In this document: one piece after another, positions 19,447 to 28,723 of the stretch
How the letters are laid out: every line of letters begins with the position of its first letter
Numbering within the stretch: position 1 is the first letter of the stretch
Source of the DNA: Spiribacter vilamensis
Lineage (GTDB): Bacteria > Pseudomonadota > Gammaproteobacteria > Nitrococcales > Nitrococcaceae
NCBI RefSeq assembly: GCF_004217415.1
Contig: NZ_SHLI01000001.1
Location: 186,001 to 250,000 of the forward strand
Reading direction: 5' to 3'
DNA length: 64,000 nucleotides
Notes under the pieces: generated by a model
Database searches by the model: none
The model's input: only the letters and a program-made list of their open reading frames with translations
Told to the model about the DNA's origin: nothing
Program-made: the position numbers and the translations under genes

Positions 19447-20327
19447 GCTGGTTTGAAAAGCTCATGCCCTCGCGGATCCGGACCGAGGGCGGGCGCAGTC
19501 ACAGCATTCCCGAGGGGCTCTGGACCAAGTGCGAGGCTTGCAACTCGGTACTCTATCGGCCGGAGCTCGAGCGCAACCTGGAGGTATGCCCGAAATGCGC
19601 GGCCCACATGCGCATCGGTGCGCGACGGCGGCTCGAAGTCTTCCTGGACGAAGCCGGGCAGGAGGAGATCGGGGCCGAGCTACAACCGGTGGATACCCTT
19701 CGTTTCAAGGACACCAAGCGCTACAAGGATCGGCTCGCCCAGGCCCAGCGGACTACCGGAGAGCGTGACGCGCTGGTCGCCATGAAAGGGACGCTCGTTG
19801 CTCAGCCGGTGATCGCCGTCGCATTCGAGTTTCGTTTCATGGGTGGCTCCATGGGGGCGGTGGTTGGCGAGCGCTTTGTCCGTGCGGTCGATCAGGCCCG
19901 CGAAACCGGCTGCCCACTGGTCTGTTTCAGCGCCAGCGGTGGGGCGAGAATGCAGGAGGCCCTGTTCTCGCTGATGCAGATGGCAAAGACCAGTGCGGCA
20001 CTGAAGCGCCTGTCCGAATCCGGTGTCCCGTTTGTCAGCGTCCTCACGGATCCGACCATGGGGGGTGTCTCTGCCAGCCTGGCGATGCTGGGTGATGTCA
20101 TCGTCGCCGAGCCCGGGGCGCTGATCGGCTTCGCGGGTCCACGCGTGATCGAGCAGACCGTCCGCGAAACGCTCCCCGAGGGTTTCCAGCGCAGCGAGTT
20201 TCTGCTCGAGCACGGCGCCGTGGATCTGATCGTCGATCGACGCGAGCAGCGCATGCGCATCGCGTCGCTGCTCACAATGCTTACGCAGGCACCGGCGCCG
20301 CAGCAGGCCGCTGTCGGCCAGGGCTGA
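19443..20327 (+). CDS. accD: Acetyl-CoA carboxylase carboxyltransferase subunit beta
   Basis: The 294-residue subunit shows the N-terminal four-cysteine zinc ribbon (CEAC at about 29-32 and CPKC at about 48-51) and the crotonase-like carboxyltransferase fold ([34 protein letters not shown]). With AccA it transfers carboxyl from biotin to acetyl-CoA. The start is TTG, fused to the trpA stop as TTGA; no other in-frame start would keep the [10 protein letters not shown] terminus known for AccD. Confidence 0.96.
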   Translation: MSWFEKLMPSRIRTEGGRSHSIPEGLWTKCEACNSVLYRPELERNLEVCPKCAAHMRIGARRRLEVFLDEAGQEEIGAELQPVDTLRFKDTKRYKDRLAQAQRTTGERDALVAMKGTLVAQPVIAVAFEFRFMGGSMGAVVGERFVRAVDQARETGCPLVCFSASGGARMQEALFSLMQMAKTSAALKRLSESGVPFVSVLTDPTMGGVSASLAMLGDVIVAEPGALIGFAGPRVIEQTVRETLPEGFQRSEFLLEHGAVDLIVDRREQRMRIASLLTMLTQAPAPQQAAVGQG

Positions 20328-20336
20328 CCCGGCGCA

Positions 20337-21629
20337 GTGGCGCCGACGACGCTCGACGGCTGGCTGGCCTGGCTGGAGAGGCTGCATCCCCGCGAGATCG
20401 AACTGGGTCTGGGCCGCATCGGCAGGGTGGCCCGGCGGCTCGATCTACCGGCGGAGCAGGCCCCGTTAATCACGGTGGCCGGCACCAATGGCAAGGGCAG
20501 CACCGTCGCCTGCCTGGAATCGATGTTGCGGGCCGGTGGCTACCGCCCCGGCGCCTTTACCTCACCGCATCTACTCGCCTATAACGAGCGCATCCGGATC
20601 GATGGCGAACCGGTGGACGACGAGGCCATCCTCGATGCCTTTCGGGCGATCGATCGCGAACGCGGCGAAATCACGCTGACCTATTTCGAGTTCGCGACAC
20701 TAGCCGCCGTCTGGTGTTTCCGGGAAGCGGGGGCCAGCCCCTGGATCCTGGAGGTCGGGCTCGGTGGCCGGCTCGACGCCACCAATTGCCTCGACGCCGA
20801 TGTGGCAGTGGTTACTGCGATCGATCTGGATCACATGGAATGGCTTGGCAATACGCGGGAGGCAATTGCGACCGAAAAGCTGGGCATCGCCCGACCGGGT
20901 CGGCCGATTATCTGTGCCGATCCGGACCCACCGTCACCGGTTGGCGAAACGGCCCGGGCGCTGTCGTCACCGCTCCATCAACTGGGTCGGCACTACCATT
21001 ACCGGGCGACGGTAACGGACTGGTCGTGGTGGAATGACCAGCGCGTTTTCGACCACCTGCCACGTCCCCACTGGATGGGCGAGGATGCGCTTGCCAACGC
21101 GGCGGGTGCGATCGCCGCTATTACCGACGGACTGCCGGCGCTTGATCTCGATGCAGAGAGCATCGCACGTGGGCTCGCGAATGCGCATATTACCGGTCGT
21201 CAGACATGGGTGCCGGGGCGCGGCGCCGGATGGCTGCTCGATGTGGGGCATAATCCGGCCGCCATCGATCTGCTCGCCCGCCGGCTCGAGGGCTTTCGTC
21301 AGCATGGGCGTGTGCGGCTCGCCTTCGGCCTGATGGCCCGCAAACCGCTGGGCGCGCTTATCGCCCGGTTGGCCCCGGTTGTCGATGAGTGGTTCGCGCT
21401 CTCGCTCGATGATCCGCAGAGTTTTTCAGCCGATGCCATCGAGCGGGCGCTGGATGACGCGGGGCAGGCGGTAATCGGGCAGGGTGATGCGCGATTGGCC
21501 CGATCAATACTGGAAGCACGGGCCGAAGCGGATGATCTGTCGGTCGCGGCCGGGTCGTTCCGGGTGGTCGAGGCCTTCATGCGGGCGGGCGTCGTCCCTT
21601 GCAACCACCGCGTCAGCGGCCGAGACTAG
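20337..21629 (+). CDS. folC: Bifunctional folylpolyglutamate/dihydrofolate synthase
   Basis: The 430-residue Mur-ligase-family protein shows the P-loop VAGTNGKGSTVACLESML, the omega-loop TSPHLLAYNERIRI and the C-terminal domain with DVGHNPAAIDLL. It adds glutamate to dihydropteroate and folates. The start is GTG at 20337, nine bases after accD. The accD-folC-dedD-cvpA-purF order is the same as in E. coli and Pseudomonas. Confidence 0.95.
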   Translation: MAPTTLDGWLAWLERLHPREIELGLGRIGRVARRLDLPAEQAPLITVAGTNGKGSTVACLESMLRAGGYRPGAFTSPHLLAYNERIRIDGEPVDDEAILDAFRAIDRERGEITLTYFEFATLAAVWCFREAGASPWILEVGLGGRLDATNCLDADVAVVTAIDLDHMEWLGNTREAIATEKLGIARPGRPIICADPDPPSPVGETARALSSPLHQLGRHYHYRATVTDWSWWNDQRVFDHLPRPHWMGEDALANAAGAIAAITDGLPALDLDAESIARGLANAHITGRQTWVPGRGAGWLLDVGHNPAAIDLLARRLEGFRQHGRVRLAFGLMARKPLGALIARLAPVVDEWFALSLDDPQSFSADAIERALDDAGQAVIGQGDARLARSILEARAEADDLSVAAGSFRVVEAFMRAGVVPCNHRVSGRD

Positions 21630-21656
21630 CGACGTGGGATAACGCGGAGCACGCAG

Positions 21657-22169
21657 TTGGAGCAGCGGATCAAACAGCGGCTGGTCGGAGCGGTGGTGCT
21701 CGTGGCCCTCGGTGTCATATTCCTGCCTATGCTGCTGAGCGGTCCGGTGGAGCGGACCCGCGTCGATATCCAGCTGGACATGCCCGCCGAGCCGGTGCTG
21801 GATGACGCCCCGGCGCTACCCGACGGATCGACTGTCGAATCACCTCAGCCCGGCCGTGCGCTGGCCGACCAGCCAGCGCTGGGCGAGGGCGATGCGGTTC
21901 CGGATCCGGCGCCGGCGCCCGTGAGTCCTGATGCCGGCTCCGCTTTCTATGTCCAGGTCGGTGCCTTTGGCAGTCTCGATAATGCCCGGCGGCTTGCCGG
22001 CCGCCTTACCGATGACGATCTGGACGTGCGCATCGCCGAAGACGACCGCGAGGGCCGGTTGCCCTACCGGGTTCAGGTCGGACCCCTCGACAGTGAGGCG
22101 GCGGCGGAGCAGATGGCCCAGCGCCTGGCCGATGGCTTTGACCTGCCCGGATTTATCGTCGAGCCGTGA
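21657..22169 (+). CDS. dedD: SPOR-domain cell-division protein, DedD-like
   Basis: The 170-residue protein has a short cytoplasmic start, one membrane helix (about residues 9-28), a proline/acid-rich periplasmic linker and a C-terminal SPOR domain (from about residue 95, FYVQVGAFGSLDNARRLA, ending with PYRVQVGPLDSEAAAEQ). SPOR domains bind denuded glycan at the septum. The start is TTG at 21657 with GGAG seven bases upstream. Its place between folC and cvpA is conserved. Confidence 0.88.
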   Translation: MEQRIKQRLVGAVVLVALGVIFLPMLLSGPVERTRVDIQLDMPAEPVLDDAPALPDGSTVESPQPGRALADQPALGEGDAVPDPAPAPVSPDAGSAFYVQVGAFGSLDNARRLAGRLTDDDLDVRIAEDDREGRLPYRVQVGPLDSEAAAEQMAQRLADGFDLPGFIVEP

Positions 22170-22196
22170 TGGATCGACTGCTACAATAGTGAAGTT

Positions 22197-22787
22197 ATGA
22201 CACCGTTGAACTGGCTTGATCTTGCGTTTATCGGGGTTATTGCCCTGTCGGTGCTCATCGGTGTAATCCGCGGCTTCGTCCGCGAGGTGATATCCGTCCT
22301 TGTCTGGGTGGCGGCTTTCTGGATTGGCGCCCGTTACAGCGCCCAGGTCGGGGAGTATCTCTCGCCGTGGCTGGCATCGTCGATGTTGCGGCTGGTGGCA
22401 GGGTTTGCGGGCCTGTTTATCCTCACCCTGCTGGTCGGCGCACTGATCAGTTACACCGCGCGGGTGCTGGTGGGCCGCACCGGGCTGACCGGGACCGATC
22501 GACTGCTGGGCGTGGTGTTCGGTGCGCTGCGGGGGTTGCTGCTCACCGGCGCGGTGGTGCTGGGCGCCGGCCTGACCGCGATTCCGGGCGAGGCCTGGTG
22601 GCAGGAATCGGTTATTGCCCAGGGCTACCGGCCCTGGGTCTGCCATGCCCGGGTCGGAAGCTGGCTGGATCAGGCGCAGCAGATGCCCGGCGTGGCCCGG
22701 GCACCCGTCAACAGCGCGGCGGCCTTTGCCTACTGGGAGGCCTACTGCCAGATCAATTCGGAGCAGAATAGCGATAGCGGGAGCTGA
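22197..22787 (+). CDS. cvpA: CvpA-family membrane protein
   Basis: The 196-residue protein has four predicted membrane helices and begins with the family hallmark [19 protein letters not shown] followed by RGFVREV. E. coli CvpA is needed for colicin V production; its molecular role is unsettled. It lies four bases upstream of purF, an association conserved across gammaproteobacteria. Confidence 0.92.
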   Translation: MTPLNWLDLAFIGVIALSVLIGVIRGFVREVISVLVWVAAFWIGARYSAQVGEYLSPWLASSMLRLVAGFAGLFILTLLVGALISYTARVLVGRTGLTGTDRLLGVVFGALRGLLLTGAVVLGAGLTAIPGEAWWQESVIAQGYRPWVCHARVGSWLDQAQQMPGVARAPVNSAAAFAYWEAYCQINSEQNSDSGS

Positions 22788-22791
22788 ATCT

Positions 22792-24303
22792 ATGTGTGGT
22801 GTAATCGGCATGGTGGCCCGAAATCCGGTCAACCAGGCCCTCTATGATGGCCTGACGGTCCTCCAGCACCGTGGCCAGGATGCCGCGGGGATCATGACGT
22901 TCGATCGTGGCAGACTGCATCTGCGCAAGGACAATGGCCTGGTTCGCGACGTGTTCAGCACCCAGGACATGATGCAGTTGCAGGGGAACATGGGCATCGG
23001 GCATTGCCGCTATCCGACGGCCGGCTGTGCCAGCGCCGCCGAGGCCCAGCCGTTCTACGTCAACTCACCCTATGGTCTGAGCATTGCGCATAACGGCAAT
23101 CTCACCAACGCCGAGGACATTAAACGGGATCTGTTCCTGGAAGATCTCCGCCATATCAACACCACGTCCGATTCCGAGATCCTGCTTAACGTCTTTGCCC
23201 ACAAACTCGCCGAGCTCGGCAAGCTTCGGGTGAGCGAGTCGGACATCTTCGATGCCGTGAGCGGCATACACGAGCGCTGTCACGGCGGCTATGCCGCGGT
23301 GGCGATGATCAATGGCTACGGCGTGCTCGGGTTCCGCGACCGCAAAGGCATCCGGCCGCTGTGTTTCGGCAGTCGCGAGACCGACGCCGGGGTCGAATAC
23401 ATGATCGCCTCGGAGAGCGTGGCACTCAACGTGCTCGGCTTCCGGCTGATCCGGGACGTGGCCCCCGGAGAGGCGGTATTCATTGATCTGGAAGGCAATC
23501 TGCACACCCGCCAGTGCGCCTCGGAAACCCAGCTCTCGCCCTGCATCTTCGAGTATGTCTACCTGTCGCGGCCCGACTCCATGCTTGATGACGTCTCGGT
23601 CTACAAATCGCGTCTCCGGATGGGACGCATGCTGGCCCGGAAGATCAAGCGTGAATGGGCGCATCACAATATCGATGTGGTTATCCCGATCCCGGATACG
23701 AGTCGAACAAGCGCGCTGGATCTGGCCAATGATCTCAACCTCCGCTACCGCGAGGGGTTTATCAAGAATCGCTACATCGGCCGGACTTTCATCATGCCGG
23801 GACAGGCGGTGCGCGAGAAGTCGGTGCGCCAGAAGCTCAACCCCATCGAGCTTGAGTTCCGTGGCAAAAACGTCCTCCTGCTCGATGACTCCATCGTGCG
23901 TGGCACAACCTCGGAACAGATTATCGAAATGGCCCGCGACGCCGGCGCCAACAAGGTCTTCTTCGCCTCTGCAGCGCCGCCCGTGCGCTATCCCAATGTC
24001 TATGGAATCGATATGCCGGCGGCGCACGAGCTGCTCGCCCACGACCGGTCGGTGGAGGAAATCCGCCAGACCATCGGTGCCGACGGCATGATCTACCAGG
24101 ATCTGGAAGATCTGAAAACGGCGGTTCGAGAAGGCAACCGCGATCTTCAGGCATTTGACTGTTCCTGTTTCGACGGCAAGTACGTCACCGACGACATCAG
24201 TGTCGACTACCTCCTCCGGCTCGAAGCCGAACGCGGTGAAGCAGCCCGGCAGGTCGGCCACGAGAGCACCGCGGTCAACGAGCTGGGGCTGGTGCGCTCT
24301 TGA
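22792..24303 (+). CDS. purF: Amidophosphoribosyltransferase
   Basis: The 503-residue enzyme catalyses the first committed purine step. The catalytic cysteine is residue 2 (MCGVIGMVA), exposed after methionine removal; the N-terminal glutaminase domain ends around residue 240 and the phosphoribosyltransferase domain carries the PRPP loop [18 protein letters not shown]. coli-type PurF has no iron-sulfur propeptide, as here. GGGAG precedes the ATG. The metZ start TTG overlaps its stop as TTGA. Confidence 0.97.
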   Translation: MCGVIGMVARNPVNQALYDGLTVLQHRGQDAAGIMTFDRGRLHLRKDNGLVRDVFSTQDMMQLQGNMGIGHCRYPTAGCASAAEAQPFYVNSPYGLSIAHNGNLTNAEDIKRDLFLEDLRHINTTSDSEILLNVFAHKLAELGKLRVSESDIFDAVSGIHERCHGGYAAVAMINGYGVLGFRDRKGIRPLCFGSRETDAGVEYMIASESVALNVLGFRLIRDVAPGEAVFIDLEGNLHTRQCASETQLSPCIFEYVYLSRPDSMLDDVSVYKSRLRMGRMLARKIKREWAHHNIDVVIPIPDTSRTSALDLANDLNLRYREGFIKNRYIGRTFIMPGQAVREKSVRQKLNPIELEFRGKNVLLLDDSIVRGTTSEQIIEMARDAGANKVFFASAAPPVRYPNVYGIDMPAAHELLAHDRSVEEIRQTIGADGMIYQDLEDLKTAVREGNRDLQAFDCSCFDGKYVTDDISVDYLLRLEAERGEAARQVGHESTAVNELGLVRS

Positions 24304-25484
24304 CCCGGGGCGAGGACACAACGGGGCTCCGGGCCGGCTGGGAGCGGACACCGGAGCAGGAGCATTCGGAGGCGATATTTCCCACCTCCAGCTTTACTTT
24401 CCGCAGCGCGGCCGAGGCCGCTGCGCGGTTTGGTGGCGAGGAATCCGGGAATATCTACTCGCGCTTCACCAACCCCACGGTACGCGCCTTCGAGACCCGA
24501 CTGGCAGCGATGGAGGGCGGCGAACGGGCCATCGGTACGGCCTCGGGGATGGCGGCGATCCTCAGCCTCTGTATGGGGCTGCTGCGTACCGGCGATCACG
24601 TAATCTGCTCGCTTGGCGTGTTCGGGACCACCGCCTCGCTTTTCGCCAACCAGCTCTCGCGTTTCGGGGTCACTACTGATTTCGTCTCGCCCACGGATGT
24701 CGAGGCGTGGGCGAGGGCGATGCGGCCGGAGACGAAGCTGCTTTTCCTGGAAACCCCCTCGAACCCCCTTACCGAAGTGGCGGACATCCGGGCGTTGGCC
24801 GATCTGGCCCACGCCCACGATGCGCGGCTGGTGGTGGATAACTGCTTTTGCACGTCGGCACTGCAGCGCCCGCTGGACTGGGGCGCCGATATCGTCTCGC
24901 ATTCGGCGACCAAGTACCTGGATGGCCAGGGGCGCTGCGTGGGCGGTGCGCTGGTCGGGGATGCGGATACGCTTGATCGGTACGTTTTCCCTTTCCTGCG
25001 AACGGCCGGCCCGACCATGAGCCCGTTTAACGCCTGGGTTTTTCTCAAGGGACTGGAAACGCTCAACCTGCGCATGCGGGCCCACAGTGACCAGGCGGCG
25101 GCGCTGGCGGAATGGCTACGCTCGCATCCGGCCGTGAGTCGCGTCTTCTACAGCGGACTCGCCGATCACCCCCAGCATGACCTCGCCGCCCGTCAGCAAA
25201 AGGCGTTCGGCGGCATCGTCTCCTTCGAGGTTGCGGGTGGCCGTGCGGCCGCATGGGAGGTCATCGATCGTACCGAAATGCTCTCCATCACCGCGAACCT
25301 GGGCGATGTCCGCACGACCATTACCCATCCGGCCAGTACCACCCACGGCCGGGTGCCGGTGGATCAGCGCGAGGCCATGGGTATTCGCGAGGGCCTCGTT
25401 CGCATCTCGGTCGGGCTCGAGGATCTGGCCGATATACAGACCGATCTCGACCGCGGATTATCGCGCCTCAAACCGACCAACTGA
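24300..25484 (+). CDS. metZ: O-succinylhomoserine sulfhydrylase
   Basis: The 394-residue Cys/Met-metabolism PLP enzyme has its lysine in [13 protein letters not shown] and [15 protein letters not shown] near the N terminus. The position after purF and the [11 protein letters not shown] sequence match MetZ of Pseudomonas, which makes homocysteine directly from O-succinylhomoserine and sulfide. Related MetY, MetB and MdeA are harder to exclude by sequence alone. The start is TTG fused to the purF stop. It is the last gene of the run that begins at leuC. Confidence 0.9.
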   Translation: MTRGEDTTGLRAGWERTPEQEHSEAIFPTSSFTFRSAAEAAARFGGEESGNIYSRFTNPTVRAFETRLAAMEGGERAIGTASGMAAILSLCMGLLRTGDHVICSLGVFGTTASLFANQLSRFGVTTDFVSPTDVEAWARAMRPETKLLFLETPSNPLTEVADIRALADLAHAHDARLVVDNCFCTSALQRPLDWGADIVSHSATKYLDGQGRCVGGALVGDADTLDRYVFPFLRTAGPTMSPFNAWVFLKGLETLNLRMRAHSDQAAALAEWLRSHPAVSRVFYSGLADHPQHDLAARQQKAFGGIVSFEVAGGRAAAWEVIDRTEMLSITANLGDVRTTITHPASTTHGRVPVDQREAMGIREGLVRISVGLEDLADIQTDLDRGLSRLKPTN

Positions 25485-25517
25485 ACGCCACCCTACTGAA
25501 TGTTGTCTGGCCCCCGC

Positions 25518-25546
25518 TTGAACCGCCGGCGGGTGTTACGTACTGT
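25518..25546 (+). promoter_or_regulatory. Weak candidate promoter for the quaternary-amine importer genes
   Basis: TTGAAC (25518-25523), 17 bases, TACTGT (25541-25546). The -10 matches only three of six. The spacer contains a perfect 10-base palindrome CCGCCGGCGG (25523-25532), which could be an operator or coincidence. Confidence 0.3.
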
Positions 25547-25575
25547 TTAACGCAACGAAGCCATTGCGGAGCAGT

Positions 25576-25686
25576 ATGAAAAGCCAGCTGAAAAGCTACA
25601 AGTCCCTCTCCGATGTCCCGCGCATATCGGTGATCCGCTCCGATTCACTCCCCTCACGCGGCCGCCAGCAGGCGATGCAGCGATGA
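25576..25686 (+). CDS. 36-codon reading frame fused to the importer ATPase start
   Basis: ATG at 25576 is preceded by GCGGAG and opens 36 codons starting MKSQLKSYKS and ending RQQAMQR. Its TGA overlaps the ATG of the ATPase gene as ATGA, the arrangement used for translational coupling elsewhere in this window. The product is basic, has no membrane segment and resembles nothing I know. It may be a leader peptide that sets importer translation, or a chance frame. Confidence 0.35.
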   Translation: MKSQLKSYKSLSDVPRISVIRSDSLPSRGRQQAMQR

Positions 25687-26879
25687 CTACCAAGATTTCC
25701 GTCGATAACCTCTACAAGGTCTTCGGGCCCAATCCCGACGAGGGCATGCGCCTGCTCGGGGACGGGTACGAAAAGGACGCGATCTTCGAGAAGACCGGTA
25801 ATACCGTGGGCGTTCAGCGGGCCTCCTTCGACATCGAAGAGGGCGAGATCTTCGTGATCATGGGGCTTTCCGGCTCCGGCAAGTCCACCATCGTGCGGAT
25901 GTTCAACCGCCTGATCGATGCGACCGCCGGCCATGTGTACGTCGATGGTCGCGATGTCACCGCCATGCCGCGGAACGAGCTCATCGATCTGCGTCGGCAC
26001 GAGATGAGCATGGTCTTCCAGTCATTCGCCCTGATGCCGCACAAGACGGTGCTGCAGAACGCCGCCTTCGGTCTCGAAGTAGCGGGTGCCGATCGGGAGA
26101 CGCGCGAAGGGCGTGCGCTTCAGGCGCTCGAGCAGGTCGGACTGAAGCCCAATGCGCAGAGCTATCCAGACGAGCTATCCGGCGGCATGCAGCAGCGCGT
26201 CGGTCTTGCCCGCGCGCTCGCGGCCGATCCGTCCATCATGCTCATGGATGAGGCCTTCTCGGCGCTCGATCCGTTGATCCGGACCGAAATGCAGGACGAG
26301 CTCGTGCAACTGCAGCGTGACAACCGTCGCACGATCGTTTTCATTTCGCATGACCTTGATGAGGCGATGCGTATCGGCGATCGCATCGCGATCATGCAGG
26401 GCGGACGGGTTGTACAGGTCGGTACGCCGGAAGAAATCGTTACGCAGCCCGCTAACGAATACGTTCGCTCCTTCTTCTACGGGGTTGACGTCACCCGAGT
26501 GTTCTCCGCCGGCGATCTCGCCGATCGTCGCCAGGTAATGGTCTTCGACCGGCCGGGCACGAGTCTCCATGCGGCGCTGGAACGGCTGCATGCCAATAAT
26601 CGCGACCTCGGGGTGGTACTGGACACGGATCAGCGCTATCAGGGAACAGTCACTGCGGATTCACTCAGGCAGGCGATGGATAGCGGTAGTGACGGCGGCT
26701 TCCGGGCGGCATTCCTGGAATCGGTGACGTCGATGGCGGCGGAGACACCGCTCAATGAAGTGGTGACCCAGTCGGCACGCACCGGCTATCCCCTGCCCGT
26801 CATCGATACCGACGGTCGCTATGTGGGAAGCGTCAGCCGCACGGCTGTCCTCAAGACACTGGATCGCTCAGGAGAGTAA
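25683..26879 (+). CDS. proV: Glycine betaine/proline-type ABC transporter ATP-binding protein (ProV/OpuAA-like)
   Basis: The 398-residue ATPase shows Walker A GLSGSGKSTIVRMF (about 62-69), signature LSGGMQQRVGLARAL and Walker B IMLMDEAFSALDP, followed by a pair of CBS domains (about 275-398) as in OpuA/ProV ATPases, where they gate transport by ionic strength. The N-terminal DNLYKVFGPNPDEGMRLL extension is typical of this subfamily. It heads a three-gene importer; accumulation of compatible solutes for osmoprotection is the likely role. Confidence 0.92.
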   Translation: MTTKISVDNLYKVFGPNPDEGMRLLGDGYEKDAIFEKTGNTVGVQRASFDIEEGEIFVIMGLSGSGKSTIVRMFNRLIDATAGHVYVDGRDVTAMPRNELIDLRRHEMSMVFQSFALMPHKTVLQNAAFGLEVAGADRETREGRALQALEQVGLKPNAQSYPDELSGGMQQRVGLARALAADPSIMLMDEAFSALDPLIRTEMQDELVQLQRDNRRTIVFISHDLDEAMRIGDRIAIMQGGRVVQVGTPEEIVTQPANEYVRSFFYGVDVTRVFSAGDLADRRQVMVFDRPGTSLHAALERLHANNRDLGVVLDTDQRYQGTVTADSLRQAMDSGSDGGFRAAFLESVTSMAAETPLNEVVTQSARTGYPLPVIDTDGRYVGSVSRTAVLKTLDRSGE

Positions 26880-26881
26880 TA

Positions 26882-27733
26882 ATGGCGTCTGATCTGCGGG
26901 AAATGATCGATATTCCCATCGGGGACTGGGTGGAAGGCGGCGTGGAATGGGTCCGTTCGACCCTGGCCGGGCCGCTGGATGGCTTCGCCACCGGTGTCGG
27001 GTTTGTTGCCGATGGCCTCGAGAACACGCTGCTGTTTCTCCCGGACTTCGTGCTCGGTCCGCTTCTGGTCGCATTGGCCTGGAATCGGGTTGGTTGGCGC
27101 TTCGGTATCTTTGCGGCCCTGGCGCTCTTCCTTGTCATGGGCATCGGTCTCTGGGAGGAGACGATGCAGACACTGGCGCTGGTGATCGGCGCGAGTCTGA
27201 TTGCTCTGGCGGCCGGGCTTCCGCTGGGAATCACGATGGCCCGCCGGGACTCGGTGGCCATGGTTGTTCGCCCGATCCTCGACTTCATGCAGACCATGCC
27301 GCCCTTCGTCTATCTCATTCCGGCGGCGATCTTCTTCGGTCTGGGCAAGGTGCCGGGCACCATTGCCACCGTGATCTTTGCGATGCCGCCGGCGGTGCGC
27401 CTGACGAACCTGGGTATCCGCCAGGTCAGTCAGGAGAACGTCGAGGCGGGACTCGCGTTCGGGTGTACCCGCCGCCAGCTGCTCTACAAGGTGCAGGTCC
27501 CCCTGGCGATGCCGTCGATCATGGCGGGCGTCAACCAGACCATCATGCTTGCCCTCTCCATGGTGGTGATCGCCTCCATGATCGGTGCCGGTGGTCTGGG
27601 TAACACCGTACTGACGGGCATTCAGCGGCTGGATGTCGGCCTCGGGTTCGAAGGCGGGCTGGGCGTTGTCATTCTCGCAATCCTGCTGGATCGGCTAACG
27701 CAGAGCTTCGGCCTGCGCCGTGGCAAGGATTGA
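26882..27733 (+). CDS. proW: Glycine betaine/proline-type ABC transporter permease (ProW-like)
   Basis: The 283-residue inner-membrane permease has an N-terminal amphipathic stretch and about six helices. The cytoplasmic coupling motif reads EAGLAFGCTRRQLL, followed by VQVPLAMPSIMAGVNQ and the conserved MIGAGGLG. It begins two bases after proV and its stop lies within the spacer before the binding-protein gene. Confidence 0.93.
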   Translation: MASDLREMIDIPIGDWVEGGVEWVRSTLAGPLDGFATGVGFVADGLENTLLFLPDFVLGPLLVALAWNRVGWRFGIFAALALFLVMGIGLWEETMQTLALVIGASLIALAAGLPLGITMARRDSVAMVVRPILDFMQTMPPFVYLIPAAIFFGLGKVPGTIATVIFAMPPAVRLTNLGIRQVSQENVEAGLAFGCTRRQLLYKVQVPLAMPSIMAGVNQTIMLALSMVVIASMIGAGGLGNTVLTGIQRLDVGLGFEGGLGVVILAILLDRLTQSFGLRRGKD

Positions 27734-27768
27734 TGTTTCCGATGCAATGGAAGAAAGGAGAAGACTCT

Positions 27769-28638
27769 ATGTTTAAGCAATCAACTCGACTTCTTATGAC
27801 CGGAGCCCTGGGACTGGCCGTGGCAAGCGGTGCCCAGGCTCAGGACGACACGATCGAGATTGGCTGGACGGCCTGGTCCGATGCGGAATTCGTGACAAAG
27901 CTCGCGTCCCGGCTTATCAATGAGAACACCGACAAGTCGGTAGAGCTGATCCAGACGGACATCGCGCCGCAGTACCAGGGCATCGAGACCGGTGACATCG
28001 ATGCAATGATGATGTCGTGGCTGCCGGCAACGCACGAGGACTATTACGAGAACGTCGCAACCGGCGTTGAAAACCTCGGCGTGCTCTACAATGGTGCCAA
28101 ACTGGGCTGGATCGTGCCGGACCATGTCCCGGAGGAAGAGCTGAACTCGCTGAGTGATCTCAGCAAGGACTCCGTTCAGGACAAGCTCGACGGGACAATC
28201 ACCGGGATCGATCCGGGGGCCGGACTGACCCGGCTCTCCGAAAAGGCTATCGAAGAATACGGCATGGACGATTACAGCCTGCAGACCTCGAGCGGTGCCG
28301 GCATGACGGCCGCGCTGGAGCGGGCCACGACTCGCGACGAGTGGATTGTCGTGACCGGCTGGAGCCCGCACTGGAAGTTCGGTGCCTATGATCTGCGTTA
28401 CCTGGAAGATCCGGAAGGCGTACTCGGTGGACCGGAACGGGTCCATATTCTTGCCCGCGAAGGCTTCGACGCCGATTACCCGGAAATCTCCCAGGTCCTC
28501 TCGCGCATGTACCTGTCACTCGAGAAACTCCAGGGCTACATGTTCGAGGCGCGCGAGGGTTCCTACGAAGAGGCGATTACACGCTTCATCGACGAAAACC
28601 CCGAGCAGGTCGACTACTGGCTGACCGGCGAGTTCTAA
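27769..28638 (+). CDS. proX: Glycine betaine-type substrate-binding protein (OpuAC/ProX family)
   Basis: The 289-residue protein has a Sec signal peptide (cleavage near residue 24, SGAQA|QDD) and no lipobox, so it is probably free in the periplasm. The mature start IEIGWTAWSDAEF and the MMSWLPATHEDYY and GWSPHWKF segments supply the tryptophans that form the aromatic cage for quaternary ammonium in OpuAC-type proteins. GAAAGGAG precedes ATG 27769; an upstream ATG at 27730 lies at the permease end. Betaine, choline or a related amine are all possible ligands. Confidence 0.92.
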   Translation: MFKQSTRLLMTGALGLAVASGAQAQDDTIEIGWTAWSDAEFVTKLASRLINENTDKSVELIQTDIAPQYQGIETGDIDAMMMSWLPATHEDYYENVATGVENLGVLYNGAKLGWIVPDHVPEEELNSLSDLSKDSVQDKLDGTITGIDPGAGLTRLSEKAIEEYGMDDYSLQTSSGAGMTAALERATTRDEWIVVTGWSPHWKFGAYDLRYLEDPEGVLGGPERVHILAREGFDADYPEISQVLSRMYLSLEKLQGYMFEAREGSYEEAITRFIDENPEQVDYWLTGEF

Positions 28639-28643
28639 TGGAT

Positions 28644-28676
28644 GGTGCATACGCACCCTGATCGGTTGAACCGATC
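28644..28676. other. Two small palindromes after the binding-protein gene
   Basis: GGTGC-ATAC-GCACC (28644-28657) and GATCGGTT-G-AACCGATC (28660-28676) are perfect inverted repeats just upstream of the main terminator, giving three hairpins in a row. They may protect the 3' end of the mRNA or add to termination. Confidence 0.5.
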
Positions 28677-28681
28677 GATAC

Positions 28682-28712
28682 ACACCCCGCCGCGCGCGGG
28701 GTGTTCTGTTTT
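28682..28712 (+). terminator. Rho-independent terminator of the importer genes
   Basis: ACACCCCGC (28682-28690) pairs with GCGGGGTGT (28696-28704) around a five-base loop, followed by TCTGTTTT. This is a classic intrinsic terminator 43 bases after the stop codon. Confidence 0.85.
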
Positions 28713-28723
28713 ACACTCTCGGC

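Noticed and set aside
23065-24351. 428-codon minus-strand frame opposite purF
   Set aside because: Shadow frame; purF is unambiguous on the plus strand.
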